A stretch of DNA of 7,227 nucleotides from Hyphomicrobiales bacterium (GTDB lineage: Bacteria > Pseudomonadota > Alphaproteobacteria > Rhizobiales > Beijerinckiaceae): the NCBI GenBank assembly GCA_003164825.1, contig PLUH01000408.1, positions 1 to 7,227 on the forward strand. The letters are read 5' to 3'. Both the position numbers and the translations under genes were made by a program. The first letter of the stretch is position 1. The number at the start of each line of letters is the position of its first letter. Below are positions 1 to 5,567 of the stretch, one piece after another. The notes under the pieces were generated by a model. The model saw nothing but the letters and a program-made list of their open reading frames with translations, searched no databases and had not been told where the DNA came from.

Positions 1-46
1 GGAGGGAGTTCGACTGGGCCTCCGGCCGAATGTGCTCCAACCGGCT

Positions 47-86
47 TTGTCAGAATGACGAGAGACGGTTTAGAGATAAATATGAT
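47..86 (+). promoter_or_regulatory. Weak candidate promoter upstream of the small coiled-coil gene
   Basis: This is one of the few A/T-rich patches in the window. TTGTCA at 47-52 resembles a -35 box, with TAGAGA at 71-76 (18-base spacing) as a poor -10 box. TATGAT at 81-86 matches the -10 consensus at five of six positions but has no -35 box at the right distance; the nearest is ATGACG at 55-60, 20 bases away. Either start would give a 5' leader of roughly 90-110 bases before the ATG at 187. GTCA-gaa-TGAC at 49-59 is a short dyad overlapping the -35 region and could be an operator half-site pair or chance. The call rests on base composition and approximate consensus only. Confidence 0.25.
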
Positions 87-141
87 GCCTGGAGGCGGGC
101 ATTGTGCTTCTGCGCCGGCTGACCGCCTGCTAGCCCTCGCC

Positions 142-161
142 GGGGGCAATCCCCGATCGGG
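142..161 (+). other. Palindrome and alternative hairpin in the leader
   Basis: CCCGATCGGG at 152-161 is a perfect 10-base palindrome. Overlapping it, GGGG at 143-146 can pair with CCCC at 151-154 around a CAAT loop, so the two pairings share bases and exclude each other in RNA. The element ends 11 bases before the GAGGAG ribosome-binding site at 173-178. It could be a protein-binding dyad or a small leader structure, but short G/C palindromes are common at this base composition, so function is unproven. Confidence 0.25.
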
Positions 162-186
162 AGACCATGACTGAGGAGATCCACCG

Positions 187-390
187 ATGCCCGACCCGCT
201 GCTGAATATCGCCGACATCGATGAGCGCATCGCAATTCTTAAGGAGAATCTCCGCGAGCTGGTCGAGCAATCGGCTTCATACTCCGGCGCCGCGGACGAC
301 GATCTCATGTCGCGGCGCATCGCCGAACAAGAGGCGGAACTCGAGCTGCTGACGAAGCGTCGAGACGAGCTGTCTCAAACGCGCTCGTAA
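187..390 (+). CDS. Small hypothetical coiled-coil-like protein (67 aa)
   Basis: I do not recognise this protein as a named family. The ATG is preceded by a good ribosome-binding site, GAGGAG at 173-178, eight bases upstream, and the frame closes with TAA. The product is highly charged, with no signal peptide, membrane segment, cysteine pair or enzyme motif. Two helical stretches can be seen: residues about 9-30 (IDERIAILKENLRELVEQ) and about 38-62 (DLMSRRIAEQEAELELLTKR and onwards). They are joined by a short Ser/Gly/Ala/Asp linker. Both have hydrophobic residues at heptad-like spacing, which suggests a small helical hairpin or a homo-oligomeric coiled coil. It lies 30 bases upstream of the deaminase on the same strand, so the two are probably co-transcribed. 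Such short, acidic, helical proteins are common conserved hypotheticals in rhizobial genomes. The long antisense frame across it lacks any family likeness, and the strong ribosome-binding site favours this gene. Confidence 0.72.
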   Translation: MPDPLLNIADIDERIAILKENLRELVEQSASYSGAADDDLMSRRIAEQEAELELLTKRRDELSQTRS

Positions 391-420
391 CTCCACGACA
401 GCGAAACTCTCGAGGGCGAC

Positions 421-876
421 GTGGAGAATCAACGCCTCGCGCCCGGCGCCAAAATGGGGATGGCTCTGCGCGCGTCTTCGCTGAGCCCGAACCGGGTTCG
501 CCGGGTCGGCGCTATCCTTGTCGCCCGCGACGGAACGGAGATCGCGGCCTGCAACACGTTCCCGGCTGGCGTCCGCGACCTCGAGGAGCGCCATCAAGGC
601 GACGGACGATTCGTCTGGATGGAGCATGCCGAGCGCCACGCGATCTTCGAAGCGGCCCGACGGGGCGTGGCGACGGCCGGCGCAAATCTCACCACGACCT
701 TTTTCCCGTGCATCGATTGCGCCCGCGCGATCGTCGACGCCGGCGTCGCCTGCCTGGACGCGCCCGCGCCCGATTTCGACGATCCGGTCTGGGGCGGGTC
801 GTTCGAGCGATCGCAGACGATTCTGACGGAAGGCGGCGTCGAGATCCGGATTGTCGAGGCCGTCGCTCGCTGCTGA
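421..876 (+). CDS. Zinc-dependent deaminase, dCMP/cytidine deaminase superfamily
   Basis: This is a small cytoplasmic hydrolytic deaminase of the CDA fold, closest in style to deoxycytidylate deaminases, which convert dCMP to dUMP. The zinc site is complete: His69-Ala-Glu71 (in VWMEHAERHAIFEAARRG) supplies one ligand and the catalytic glutamate, and Pro96-Cys97-x-x-Cys100 supplies two cysteine ligands. An N-terminal strand VGAILVARDG (29-38) and the C-terminal DDPVWGGSFERS (120-131) also fit dCMP-deaminase-like proteins. At 151 residues it is of normal family length. I chose the GTG at 421 because GAGGG (412-416) precedes it by four bases; the in-frame ATGs at 454 and 460 have no such site but would still leave the domain intact. 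The usual Asn after HAE-x is His73 here, so the exact substrate (dCMP, cytosine, guanine or another amino-heterocycle) is uncertain. It ends 17 bases from the stop of the convergent aldolase gene. Confidence 0.88.
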   Translation: MENQRLAPGAKMGMALRASSLSPNRVRRVGAILVARDGTEIAACNTFPAGVRDLEERHQGDGRFVWMEHAERHAIFEAARRGVATAGANLTTTFFPCIDCARAIVDAGVACLDAPAPDFDDPVWGGSFERSQTILTEGGVEIRIVEAVARC

Positions 877-893
877 CACGACGGCGCGCGCGG

Positions 894-1817
894 TCACCCG
901 ATCTCCTGCAGCCGTCGCGTCTGGCGCGCGATGAGGCTCTCGACTTCGGCGATGTCGGCTGGAGAAGGCGTCGCGCCGGGCTTGCGCAGCGTCGGCGAAG
1001 CAATCGCGCCGCGCCTGGCGAGGACATGTTTGCGCACCGCAAGCCCGATTCCCGGCTGTTGTTCATAGCGTGCGAGCGGAAGATAGGCGTCGAATAGGTC
1101 ACGCGCCCGCTCGGGATCGCCGGCGCGAAACGCCCTTACCACCCCGACCATCATCTCAGGGTACGCAAACCCGGTCATCGCGCCGTCCGCCCCGCGCTGA
1201 AGCTCCTCGGGCAGGAACAGCCCGCCGTTGCCGGTCAGGATCGAAATGCGGCGCGCGCCCCGGTCGCTCGCCGCGCGCAAGGCCGCGATCTTGGCGAGGC
1301 CGGGCCAATCCTCATGCTTGAGCATCACGCAACTGGGCAGCGCCTCGACGATGCGGAGGATCACTTTGGGCGAAATCTGCACCTGCGTGGCGAGCGGATA
1401 ATCCTGCAACGCGAACGGTGTTGCGCCCAGCGTTTCGGCGACGCTGTCGAAATAGCTGTAGATCTGGTCGTCGGTGCGCAAATGGCCGGGCGGGGCGACC
1501 ATGACGCCCGCCGCGCCCGCGTCCATCGCGCTCGCCGCGAGCGTCCTGATCGACGCCAGTCCCGGCGCCGAGACGCCGACGATGATCGGCGCGCCGCGCG
1601 CGCGGGCAATCGCGCGGCTGATGAAGGCGCGCGATTCCTCCTCGGTCAATTTCGGCGCTTCGCCCATCACGCCGAGGATGGTGAGGCCGTTCGCGCCGCG
1701 TTCGAGATAGAAATCGACCATGCGATCGACGCTTTCAAGATCGAGTGCGCCGTTGTCGGAGAAGGGCGTCGCGGCGATGATGAAGACGCCGTTCGCGCTT
1801 TCGTCGAGCAAAGCCAT
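894..1817 (-). CDS. DapA/N-acetylneuraminate lyase family class I aldolase (not true DapA)
   Basis: This 307-residue protein matches the usual size and TIM-barrel layout of the dihydrodipicolinate synthase/N-acetylneuraminate lyase family, which forms a Schiff base between a lysine and a 2-keto acid and then cleaves, condenses or dehydrates. Visible signatures are ATPF at 16-19, a GxxGE loop at 49-53 (G-V-M-G-E), the tyrosine of QDYP at 138-141 (Tyr140), and the presumed Schiff-base Lys167 in VMLKHEDWPG. True DapA has GTTGE and a PYYN segment carrying the second catalytic tyrosine. Here the two threonines are Val-Met, and the equivalent segment reads APPGHLR (108-114). Lysine biosynthesis is therefore unlikely, and a catabolic keto-acid aldolase, hydratase-aldolase or dehydratase is more plausible. 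Its ATG overlaps the ferredoxin stop by one base (TGATG), and GGAGGG lies nine bases upstream. It is the last gene of the minus-strand operon. Family assignment is secure, but the reaction is unknown. Confidence 0.9.
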   Translation of the reverse strand: MALLDESANGVFIIAATPFSDNGALDLESVDRMVDFYLERGANGLTILGVMGEAPKLTEEESRAFISRAIARARGAPIIVGVSAPGLASIRTLAASAMDAGAAGVMVAPPGHLRTDDQIYSYFDSVAETLGATPFALQDYPLATQVQISPKVILRIVEALPSCVMLKHEDWPGLAKIAALRAASDRGARRISILTGNGGLFLPEELQRGADGAMTGFAYPEMMVGVVRAFRAGDPERARDLFDAYLPLARYEQQPGIGLAVRKHVLARRGAIASPTLRKPGATPSPADIAEVESLIARQTRRLQEIG

Positions 1818-2185
1818 CAGCCAATACCCTCCACGTCTCCATTATGCGGCGAGCTTCGACGTCGCCGGTCGCGCATCGTGACCAGCGGATGATCGAGCGC
1901 GCTGACGTGCGCCGAGTCGGCGCCGCCGGGCGAGCCCCAGCCGGTGACCACGGAGCCGAAGAATTCGGCGTTAGCGCGTTCGAACGCGCGCTCGCTTTCC
2001 GGCAGATCGCCACCGGCGTAAATCGCGTCGACCGGACAGACGGACAGGCAGAGCCCGCAGTCGATGCACTCGGCGGGCTGGATATACATCATCCGGCCGC
2101 CTTCGTAGATGCACTCGACCGGACACGCCTCCTGGCAGGCGCCATCCTTGACGTCGATGCAGGTCGAAGCGATCACATAAGCCAT
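1817..2185 (-). CDS. 7Fe-type ferredoxin (3Fe-4S/4Fe-4S), 122 aa
   Basis: This is a soluble bacterial ferredoxin, a low-potential electron carrier. The first motif is C9-x7-C17-x3-C21-P and the second is C40-x2-C43-x3... ending at C46 and C50-P, so all eight usual cysteine positions except the central one of the first motif are present (Val12 or Asp11 there), plus an extra Cys25. By analogy with Azotobacter FdI and Thermus ferredoxin, C9, C17 and C50 would hold a [3Fe-4S] cluster and C21, C40, C43 and C46 a [4Fe-4S] cluster. Residues 56-122 form an extension with ERANAEFFGS, then a Gly-rich and finally Arg-rich tail. I chose the ATG at 2185 because GGAAG lies six bases upstream and the protein then begins MAYVIASTC as in relatives; an in-frame ATG at 2218 would add an unlikely MARALRRRKLV and overlap the crotonase. 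It starts 17 bases after the crotonase stop. The redox partner may be the FAD oxidoreductase of the same operon (inference). Confidence 0.9.
   Translation of the reverse strand: MAYVIASTCIDVKDGACQEACPVECIYEGGRMMYIQPAECIDCGLCLSVCPVDAIYAGGDLPESERAFERANAEFFGSVVTGWGSPGGADSAHVSALDHPLVTMRDRRRRSSPHNGDVEGIG
1827..1832 (-). promoter_or_regulatory. Ribosome-binding site of the DapA-family gene inside the ferredoxin gene
   Basis: GGAGGG on the minus strand lies nine bases before the ATG at 1817 and within the last codons of the ferredoxin gene. With the TGATG stop/start overlap it indicates translational coupling and fixes the aldolase start. Confidence 0.7.
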
Positions 2186-2191
2186 GACGAG

Positions 2192-2196
2192 CTTCC
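2192..2196 (-). promoter_or_regulatory. Ribosome-binding site that decides the ferredoxin start
   Basis: GGAAG on the minus strand is six bases before the ATG at 2185, inside the short crotonase-ferredoxin gap. It supports the shorter ferredoxin over the upstream ATG at 2218. Confidence 0.5.
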
Positions 2197-2202
2197 GCCG
2201 CC

Positions 2203-2979
2203 TCAGCGCCCGCGCCACTGCGGCGCGCGCTTCTCCTTGAAGGCGTTGACGCCCTCGTCCTGATCGGACGATTGCAGCGCCTCGATGAGCGCCGGCAGGC
2301 GCAGCATCTGCGCCTCTCTCGCGGTGACGCGCTCGCCGGCCCGCACCATCTGCTTGATCGCCCGCACCGAAAGCGGCGCGCAGGCGAGGATATCGGCGAC
2401 CCAGCGGGCGACCGCATCGTCGAGCGCTCCCGGCGCGACGACCTCGTTGACGAGGCCAAAGCGAAAAGCTTCGTCGGCGCCGATGCGCCGCCCGGTCAGC
2501 AGCATGCCCATTGCCTGGACATGGGGAATGCGGCGCGCCAGAAGCGCAACGCCGCCGTCGAGCGCGAGCCGCCCGACGCGCGGCTCCGGCAGGCCGAAGC
2601 TCGCGTCGGCCGAGGCGACGACGATGTCGCAGCCGAGCATCATCTCCATACCGCCGCCCAGCGCATAGCCGTTGACGCGCGCGACGACGGGGACGTCGAG
2701 CGTGTCGCGCAGCGCAATGCCGCCGAAACCGCCGGGACGGGCTTCAGCCCAATAGTCGAGGCCGCTCGCGCCGGAGCCGGCCTTCATGTCCGCGCCGGTG
2801 CAGAACGCGCGCGCGCCGGCGCCGGTGAGAACGGCGACGCGGATATCGCGATCCTTCTCGATCGTCTCCCAGATGCGTATGAGCTCCCCCTCGGTCGCCT
2901 GATCGACGGCGTTATGCCGCTCCGGCCGGTCGATCGTCACCCGCGCCACATGGTCCTGAACCGAGAACAGCACGCTCAA
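2203..2979 (-). CDS. Enoyl-CoA hydratase/isomerase family protein (crotonase), CaiD-like
   Basis: This is a cytoplasmic crotonase-fold enzyme acting on a CoA thioester, of normal length (258 aa). The first oxyanion-hole segment is FCTGADMKA (59-67) and the second is ALGGGMEMMLGCD (106-118). Both catalytic glutamates of rat enoyl-CoA hydratase have counterparts: Glu112 in GGGME and Glu132 in FGLPEPRVG. A hydratase or dehydratase reaction is therefore chemically possible. The LLARRIP stretch (146-152), the MLLTGRRIGADEAFRFG region and the C-terminal EKRAPQWRGR resemble carnitinyl-CoA dehydratase (CaiD), which fits the CaiB-family gene just upstream. The start is TTG at 2979, overlapping the CoA-transferase stop in a TTGA arrangement; an in-frame GTG two codons later is the alternative. 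Carnitine itself is not shown to be the substrate, because CaiA, CaiC and CaiT are not visible. Family assignment is firm, and the substrate is unknown. Confidence 0.93.
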   Translation of the reverse strand: MSVLFSVQDHVARVTIDRPERHNAVDQATEGELIRIWETIEKDRDIRVAVLTGAGARAFCTGADMKAGSGASGLDYWAEARPGGFGGIALRDTLDVPVVARVNGYALGGGMEMMLGCDIVVASADASFGLPEPRVGRLALDGGVALLARRIPHVQAMGMLLTGRRIGADEAFRFGLVNEVVAPGALDDAVARWVADILACAPLSVRAIKQMVRAGERVTAREAQMLRLPALIEALQSSDQDEGVNAFKEKRAPQWRGR

Positions 2980-4166
2980 GCGACGATTCCCGTCCGCTTC
3001 AGGGCTGCGATGCGCTCGGCCGAATAGCCTGCCTCGCTTAAGACCGCCTCGCCGTCGGCGCCGAGCGCGGGCGGCGGGCGGCGCAGCCGGAACGCGCCCT
3101 CGGTCAAGGCGAGCGGCGTGCCGATCAGCGGCAGAGCGCCCGCCTCGCCATCGAGTGTCACCACCGTTCCGTTCGCCTTGGTCTGGTCGTGGCCGAGCGC
3201 CTCAGCCAGAGTCAGCACCGGCGCGCACAGCAGGTCCCGTTCGTCGAGCTGCGCAAGCCAATATTCGGTGGTGTTCGAGGCGAACCGTTCGCGGAACATC
3301 GCCTGCAATTCCGCCTTGTGAGCGACCTGCCCGGCGAAGGTGGCGTAGCGCTGATCAGCGGAGAGATCGTGCAGGCCGAGCGCTGCGCAAATGTCCTGCA
3401 GCGGGTTGGTCTTGAAGGCGCCCACCAGCACGATGGCGCCGTCGGTCGTCTCGAAGCCGCCGGTCAGCGGATACGAGCCCCAGGAGAAGTGCCGGCCGCG
3501 CTGCAGCCACATTGCCGCTTCCTGCATCTGCATGGCGAGCATCGATTCGAACAGCGACACCGCGACCTGTTGGCCGCGGCCGGTCTTCTCGCGTTGCAGC
3601 AGCGCGAGCAGGATCGCCTGAACGAGATGCATGCCCGCGGTATAGTCGCAGAGCGACGTCGCGTAGACGGCAAGCGGCTCGTCGTCGTTGCATTTGCGGC
3701 GCATCACGCCGGAGAGCGCCTGGGCGAGGATGTCCTGTCCGCCCTTATAGGCGAGCGGCCCGCTGCGTCCGAAGCCGGAACCGAAGGCGCAGATGATGCG
3801 CGGATTGATCCTGGCGAGTTCGTCATGGCCGAATCCCATGCGCTCCATCACGCCGGCGCGAAAATTGTTCACCACGACATCGGCTCCGCGCACGAGATCG
3901 TAAATGATCGCCTTCCCATCCTCCTTGCGCAGATCGAGGGCGATTGACCGCTTGTTGCGGTTGAGGCTGCGGAAAACCGGGTTGTCGAGGCCGTCTGGAT
4001 CGTCGGGGATCGAGGAGCGCGAAAGGTCGCCCGCCCCGGGCCGCTCGATCTTGATGACGTCGGCGCCGTAATCGGCCAGCACCTGGGTGGCGCTCGGTCC
4101 GAGCATCACCTGGGTGAAGTCGATGACGCGCACGCCGGACAGCGGCTGCGTGGCGGAAGTCTCCAT
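2976..4166 (-). CDS. CaiB/BaiF-type CoA-transferase (family III)
   Basis: Family III CoA-transferases move CoA between carboxylic acids through an enzyme-bound aspartyl-CoA thioester (formyl-CoA transferase, CaiB, BaiF and others). The 396-aa length is typical. Signatures are the N-terminal LSGVRVIDFTQVMLGP (9-24), GADVIKIERPGAGD (34-47), LNRNKRSIALDLR (68-80) and VVVNNFRAGVMERMG (97-111). The presumed catalytic Asp174 lies in SLCDYTAG, close to position 169 in characterised members. TGRGQQVAVSLFES (195-208) and the C-terminal PPALGADGEAVL motif also match. The ATG at 4166 follows AGGA and GAGG sequences on the minus strand; the AGGA begins inside the stop codon of the FAD gene, which ends 11 bases away. 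It overlaps the following crotonase by four bases. Its role would be activation of the imported acid using another acyl-CoA as donor. The fold and reaction class are certain, but the acid is unknown. Confidence 0.94.
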   Translation of the reverse strand: METSATQPLSGVRVIDFTQVMLGPSATQVLADYGADVIKIERPGAGDLSRSSIPDDPDGLDNPVFRSLNRNKRSIALDLRKEDGKAIIYDLVRGADVVVNNFRAGVMERMGFGHDELARINPRIICAFGSGFGRSGPLAYKGGQDILAQALSGVMRRKCNDDEPLAVYATSLCDYTAGMHLVQAILLALLQREKTGRGQQVAVSLFESMLAMQMQEAAMWLQRGRHFSWGSYPLTGGFETTDGAIVLVGAFKTNPLQDICAALGLHDLSADQRYATFAGQVAHKAELQAMFRERFASNTTEYWLAQLDERDLLCAPVLTLAEALGHDQTKANGTVVTLDGEAGALPLIGTPLALTEGAFRLRRPPPALGADGEAVLSEAGYSAERIAALKRTGIVA

Positions 4167-4177
4167 GATCCTCGATC

Positions 4178-5530
4178 CTACTCAGCGGCGATGGTGATCT
4201 GCGCGTTCGCCGCGGGCCGGTCGCCCGGATCGGCGCCTTGCGCGCGCAAGCGGGCCTGCAGCCTGGCGACGTCGATCTTGTCGACCGCGACTTGCGCCTC
4301 CAGCGCCAGCGCGGCGGCGACGCCGGCCGCCTCGCCCATCGCCATGCAGGGGGGAATCTCGCGCGAGCTGCGTTGCGCCGACGGGGTCGCGGAATAATGA
4401 CGGCCGGCGACCAACAACCGTCCGACATCGCGCGGCAGCAACGCCCGATAGGGGGTGTAATAATCGCGGCCGCGCGCGACGCTGTCTGGGAAATGCCGGC
4501 GCCCCATCACGTCGTCTTTGGTCATCACGTAGACCCCGTCCAAGAGCCGCGTCTGGCGCACCCCGATCTGCGGCGCGACGTCAACGACGAAGGCGTCCTC
4601 GAAGCCCGGCAGCTTCTCGCGAACGTAGGCGAGCAGCGCCGCGATGCGTTCGCGGCCCTGGAAATCGGCGCTGGTCAGATCTTCGATGTCAATTCCGTCG
4701 AGACCGGTCATGTGCGGGCAGTTGCACCACACGATCCCGGGCAAGGGCGTCTTCAGCCACCACTTGTCCCATGAGCCGCCGATGATCTTCTTGGCCTCGC
4801 GATCGATCGCCCGGAACGCGCCCGGCTCCTCATATTCGAACCGCTCGGCCGCGGCGGCGTCGACTCCGCCGAGCCGAAATACGGTGGTGACGATATAGGA
4901 GCCGTGGCTGAACGGCGCGCCGGCCGAGGCGGCGACATCGAGGTCGCCGGTGGCGTCGACAACGATCTTGCCCATGATAGCCTGCCTGCCGCTCTTGGTC
5001 TCGCAGACGACCCCGGTAATCGAGCCATCCTCGACGATCGCGCGCGAAAACCAGCTGTGCAGCCTCAGGTCGACTTTCGCTTCGCCGACCATCGAATTGG
5101 ACGCACGCTTGAAGCCGTCGGGATCGAAGGCGGCGGCGTAGCAGATCGGCTGGGGCTTGACGTGCGAATGAAAGTCGAACACGCCCCACCGCGACCATTT
5201 GCGCCATAGCGCTTCGTCGGAACGGCGCTCGGATTCAGGCGGGACGACGCAAAGCCCGATCCGCTCCATGCGCTCGACCATCTCGCTGCAGAGGCCGCGC
5301 ACCGAGATCTCCGGGCCGTTGCACATGTCGTCGAGCACCAGGACCATGCCGCCCGAGGCGAGGCCGCCGAGGTAAGCGTAGCGTTCGAGAAGCGTGACCG
5401 AGAGGCCGCTTCGCGCGCCGGCCACTGCCGCAGCGATCCCCGCCGGCCCGCCGCCGACGACGACAAGGTCGGCGCGCCGCACGATCGGGACCTGACCCGC
5501 CGGCTCGGCGATCGTGTCGCGATTGGTCAT
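4178..5530 (-). CDS. FAD-dependent oxidoreductase (FAD_oxidored-type, 450 aa)
   Basis: This is a cytoplasmic flavoprotein with an N-terminal Rossmann FAD site: VVVGGGPAGIAAAVAGARSG at 23-42 gives G26-x-G28-x-x-G31, and Glu49 in LLERY binds the ribose. GGLASGGMV follows at 55-63, DATGDLDVAA at 192-201, QIGVRQTR at 321-328, and the C-terminal FAD site LLVAGRHYSATPSAQ (372-386) plus MAMGEAAGVAAALA (396-409). This order and length match the FAD_oxidored group (Pfam PF12831), whose members are largely uncharacterised and include relatives of HdrA-type flavoproteins. It has no iron-sulfur motif of its own, although CNC occurs at 269-271. Trp-rich patches at 109-115 and 254-258 are probably substrate-side. 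The start is well set: AAGGAG at 5538-5543, seven bases from the ATG. It sits between the transporter and the CoA-transferase. Both dehydrogenation and reduction of the imported substrate are open possibilities. Confidence 0.92.
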   Translation of the reverse strand: MTNRDTIAEPAGQVPIVRRADLVVVGGGPAGIAAAVAGARSGLSVTLLERYAYLGGLASGGMVLVLDDMCNGPEISVRGLCSEMVERMERIGLCVVPPESERRSDEALWRKWSRWGVFDFHSHVKPQPICYAAAFDPDGFKRASNSMVGEAKVDLRLHSWFSRAIVEDGSITGVVCETKSGRQAIMGKIVVDATGDLDVAASAGAPFSHGSYIVTTVFRLGGVDAAAAERFEYEEPGAFRAIDREAKKIIGGSWDKWWLKTPLPGIVWCNCPHMTGLDGIDIEDLTSADFQGRERIAALLAYVREKLPGFEDAFVVDVAPQIGVRQTRLLDGVYVMTKDDVMGRRHFPDSVARGRDYYTPYRALLPRDVGRLLVAGRHYSATPSAQRSSREIPPCMAMGEAAGVAAALALEAQVAVDKIDVARLQARLRAQGADPGDRPAANAQITIAAE

Positions 5531-5537
5531 GATTTCA

Positions 5538-5543
5538 CTCCTT
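5538..5543 (-). promoter_or_regulatory. Strong ribosome-binding site of the FAD oxidoreductase gene
   Basis: AAGGAG on the minus strand, seven bases before the ATG at 5530, lies in the 37-base gap after the permease. It is the strongest such site of the operon and suggests that translation of the enzyme genes restarts independently of the transporter genes. I see no terminator in this gap. Confidence 0.7.
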
Positions 5544-5567
5544 CACGAACGGCGGCCCGACTTTCGA

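Noticed and set aside
167..205. Possible 12-codon leader peptide (ATG at 167, TGA at 203-205) overlapping the first gene's start
   Set aside because: Only a poorly spaced GGGAG precedes it, it lacks runs of regulatory codons, and no attenuator structure follows.
735..748. Perfect 14-base palindrome CGACGCCGGCGTCG
   Set aside because: It lies inside the deaminase coding sequence and encodes ordinary family residues (VDAGVA). Such G/C palindromes arise by chance at this base composition.
277..897. Minus-strand frame of 206 codons opposite the deaminase
   Set aside because: The plus-strand deaminase has complete HAE and PCxxC zinc motifs, while this frame shows no motif and would overlap the end of the aldolase gene.
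894..1817. Annotating the aldolase as dapA of lysine biosynthesis
   Set aside because: The GTTGE and PYYN signatures are altered, and the gene sits at the end of a CoA/transporter operon rather than with biosynthetic genes.
2186..2218. Longer ferredoxin starting at the ATG at 2218
   Set aside because: It adds an Arg-rich MARALRRRKLV absent from ferredoxins, overlaps the crotonase end, and is less well supported than the ATG at 2185 with GGAAG six bases upstream.
2272..3947. Long plus-strand open frames of about 250 codons at 2272-3027 and 3189-3947
   Set aside because: They lie opposite the crotonase and CoA-transferase, whose protein motifs are unmistakable. Their translations are rich in Arg, Ala, His and Asp with no family likeness, as expected for antisense frames in G+C-rich genes.
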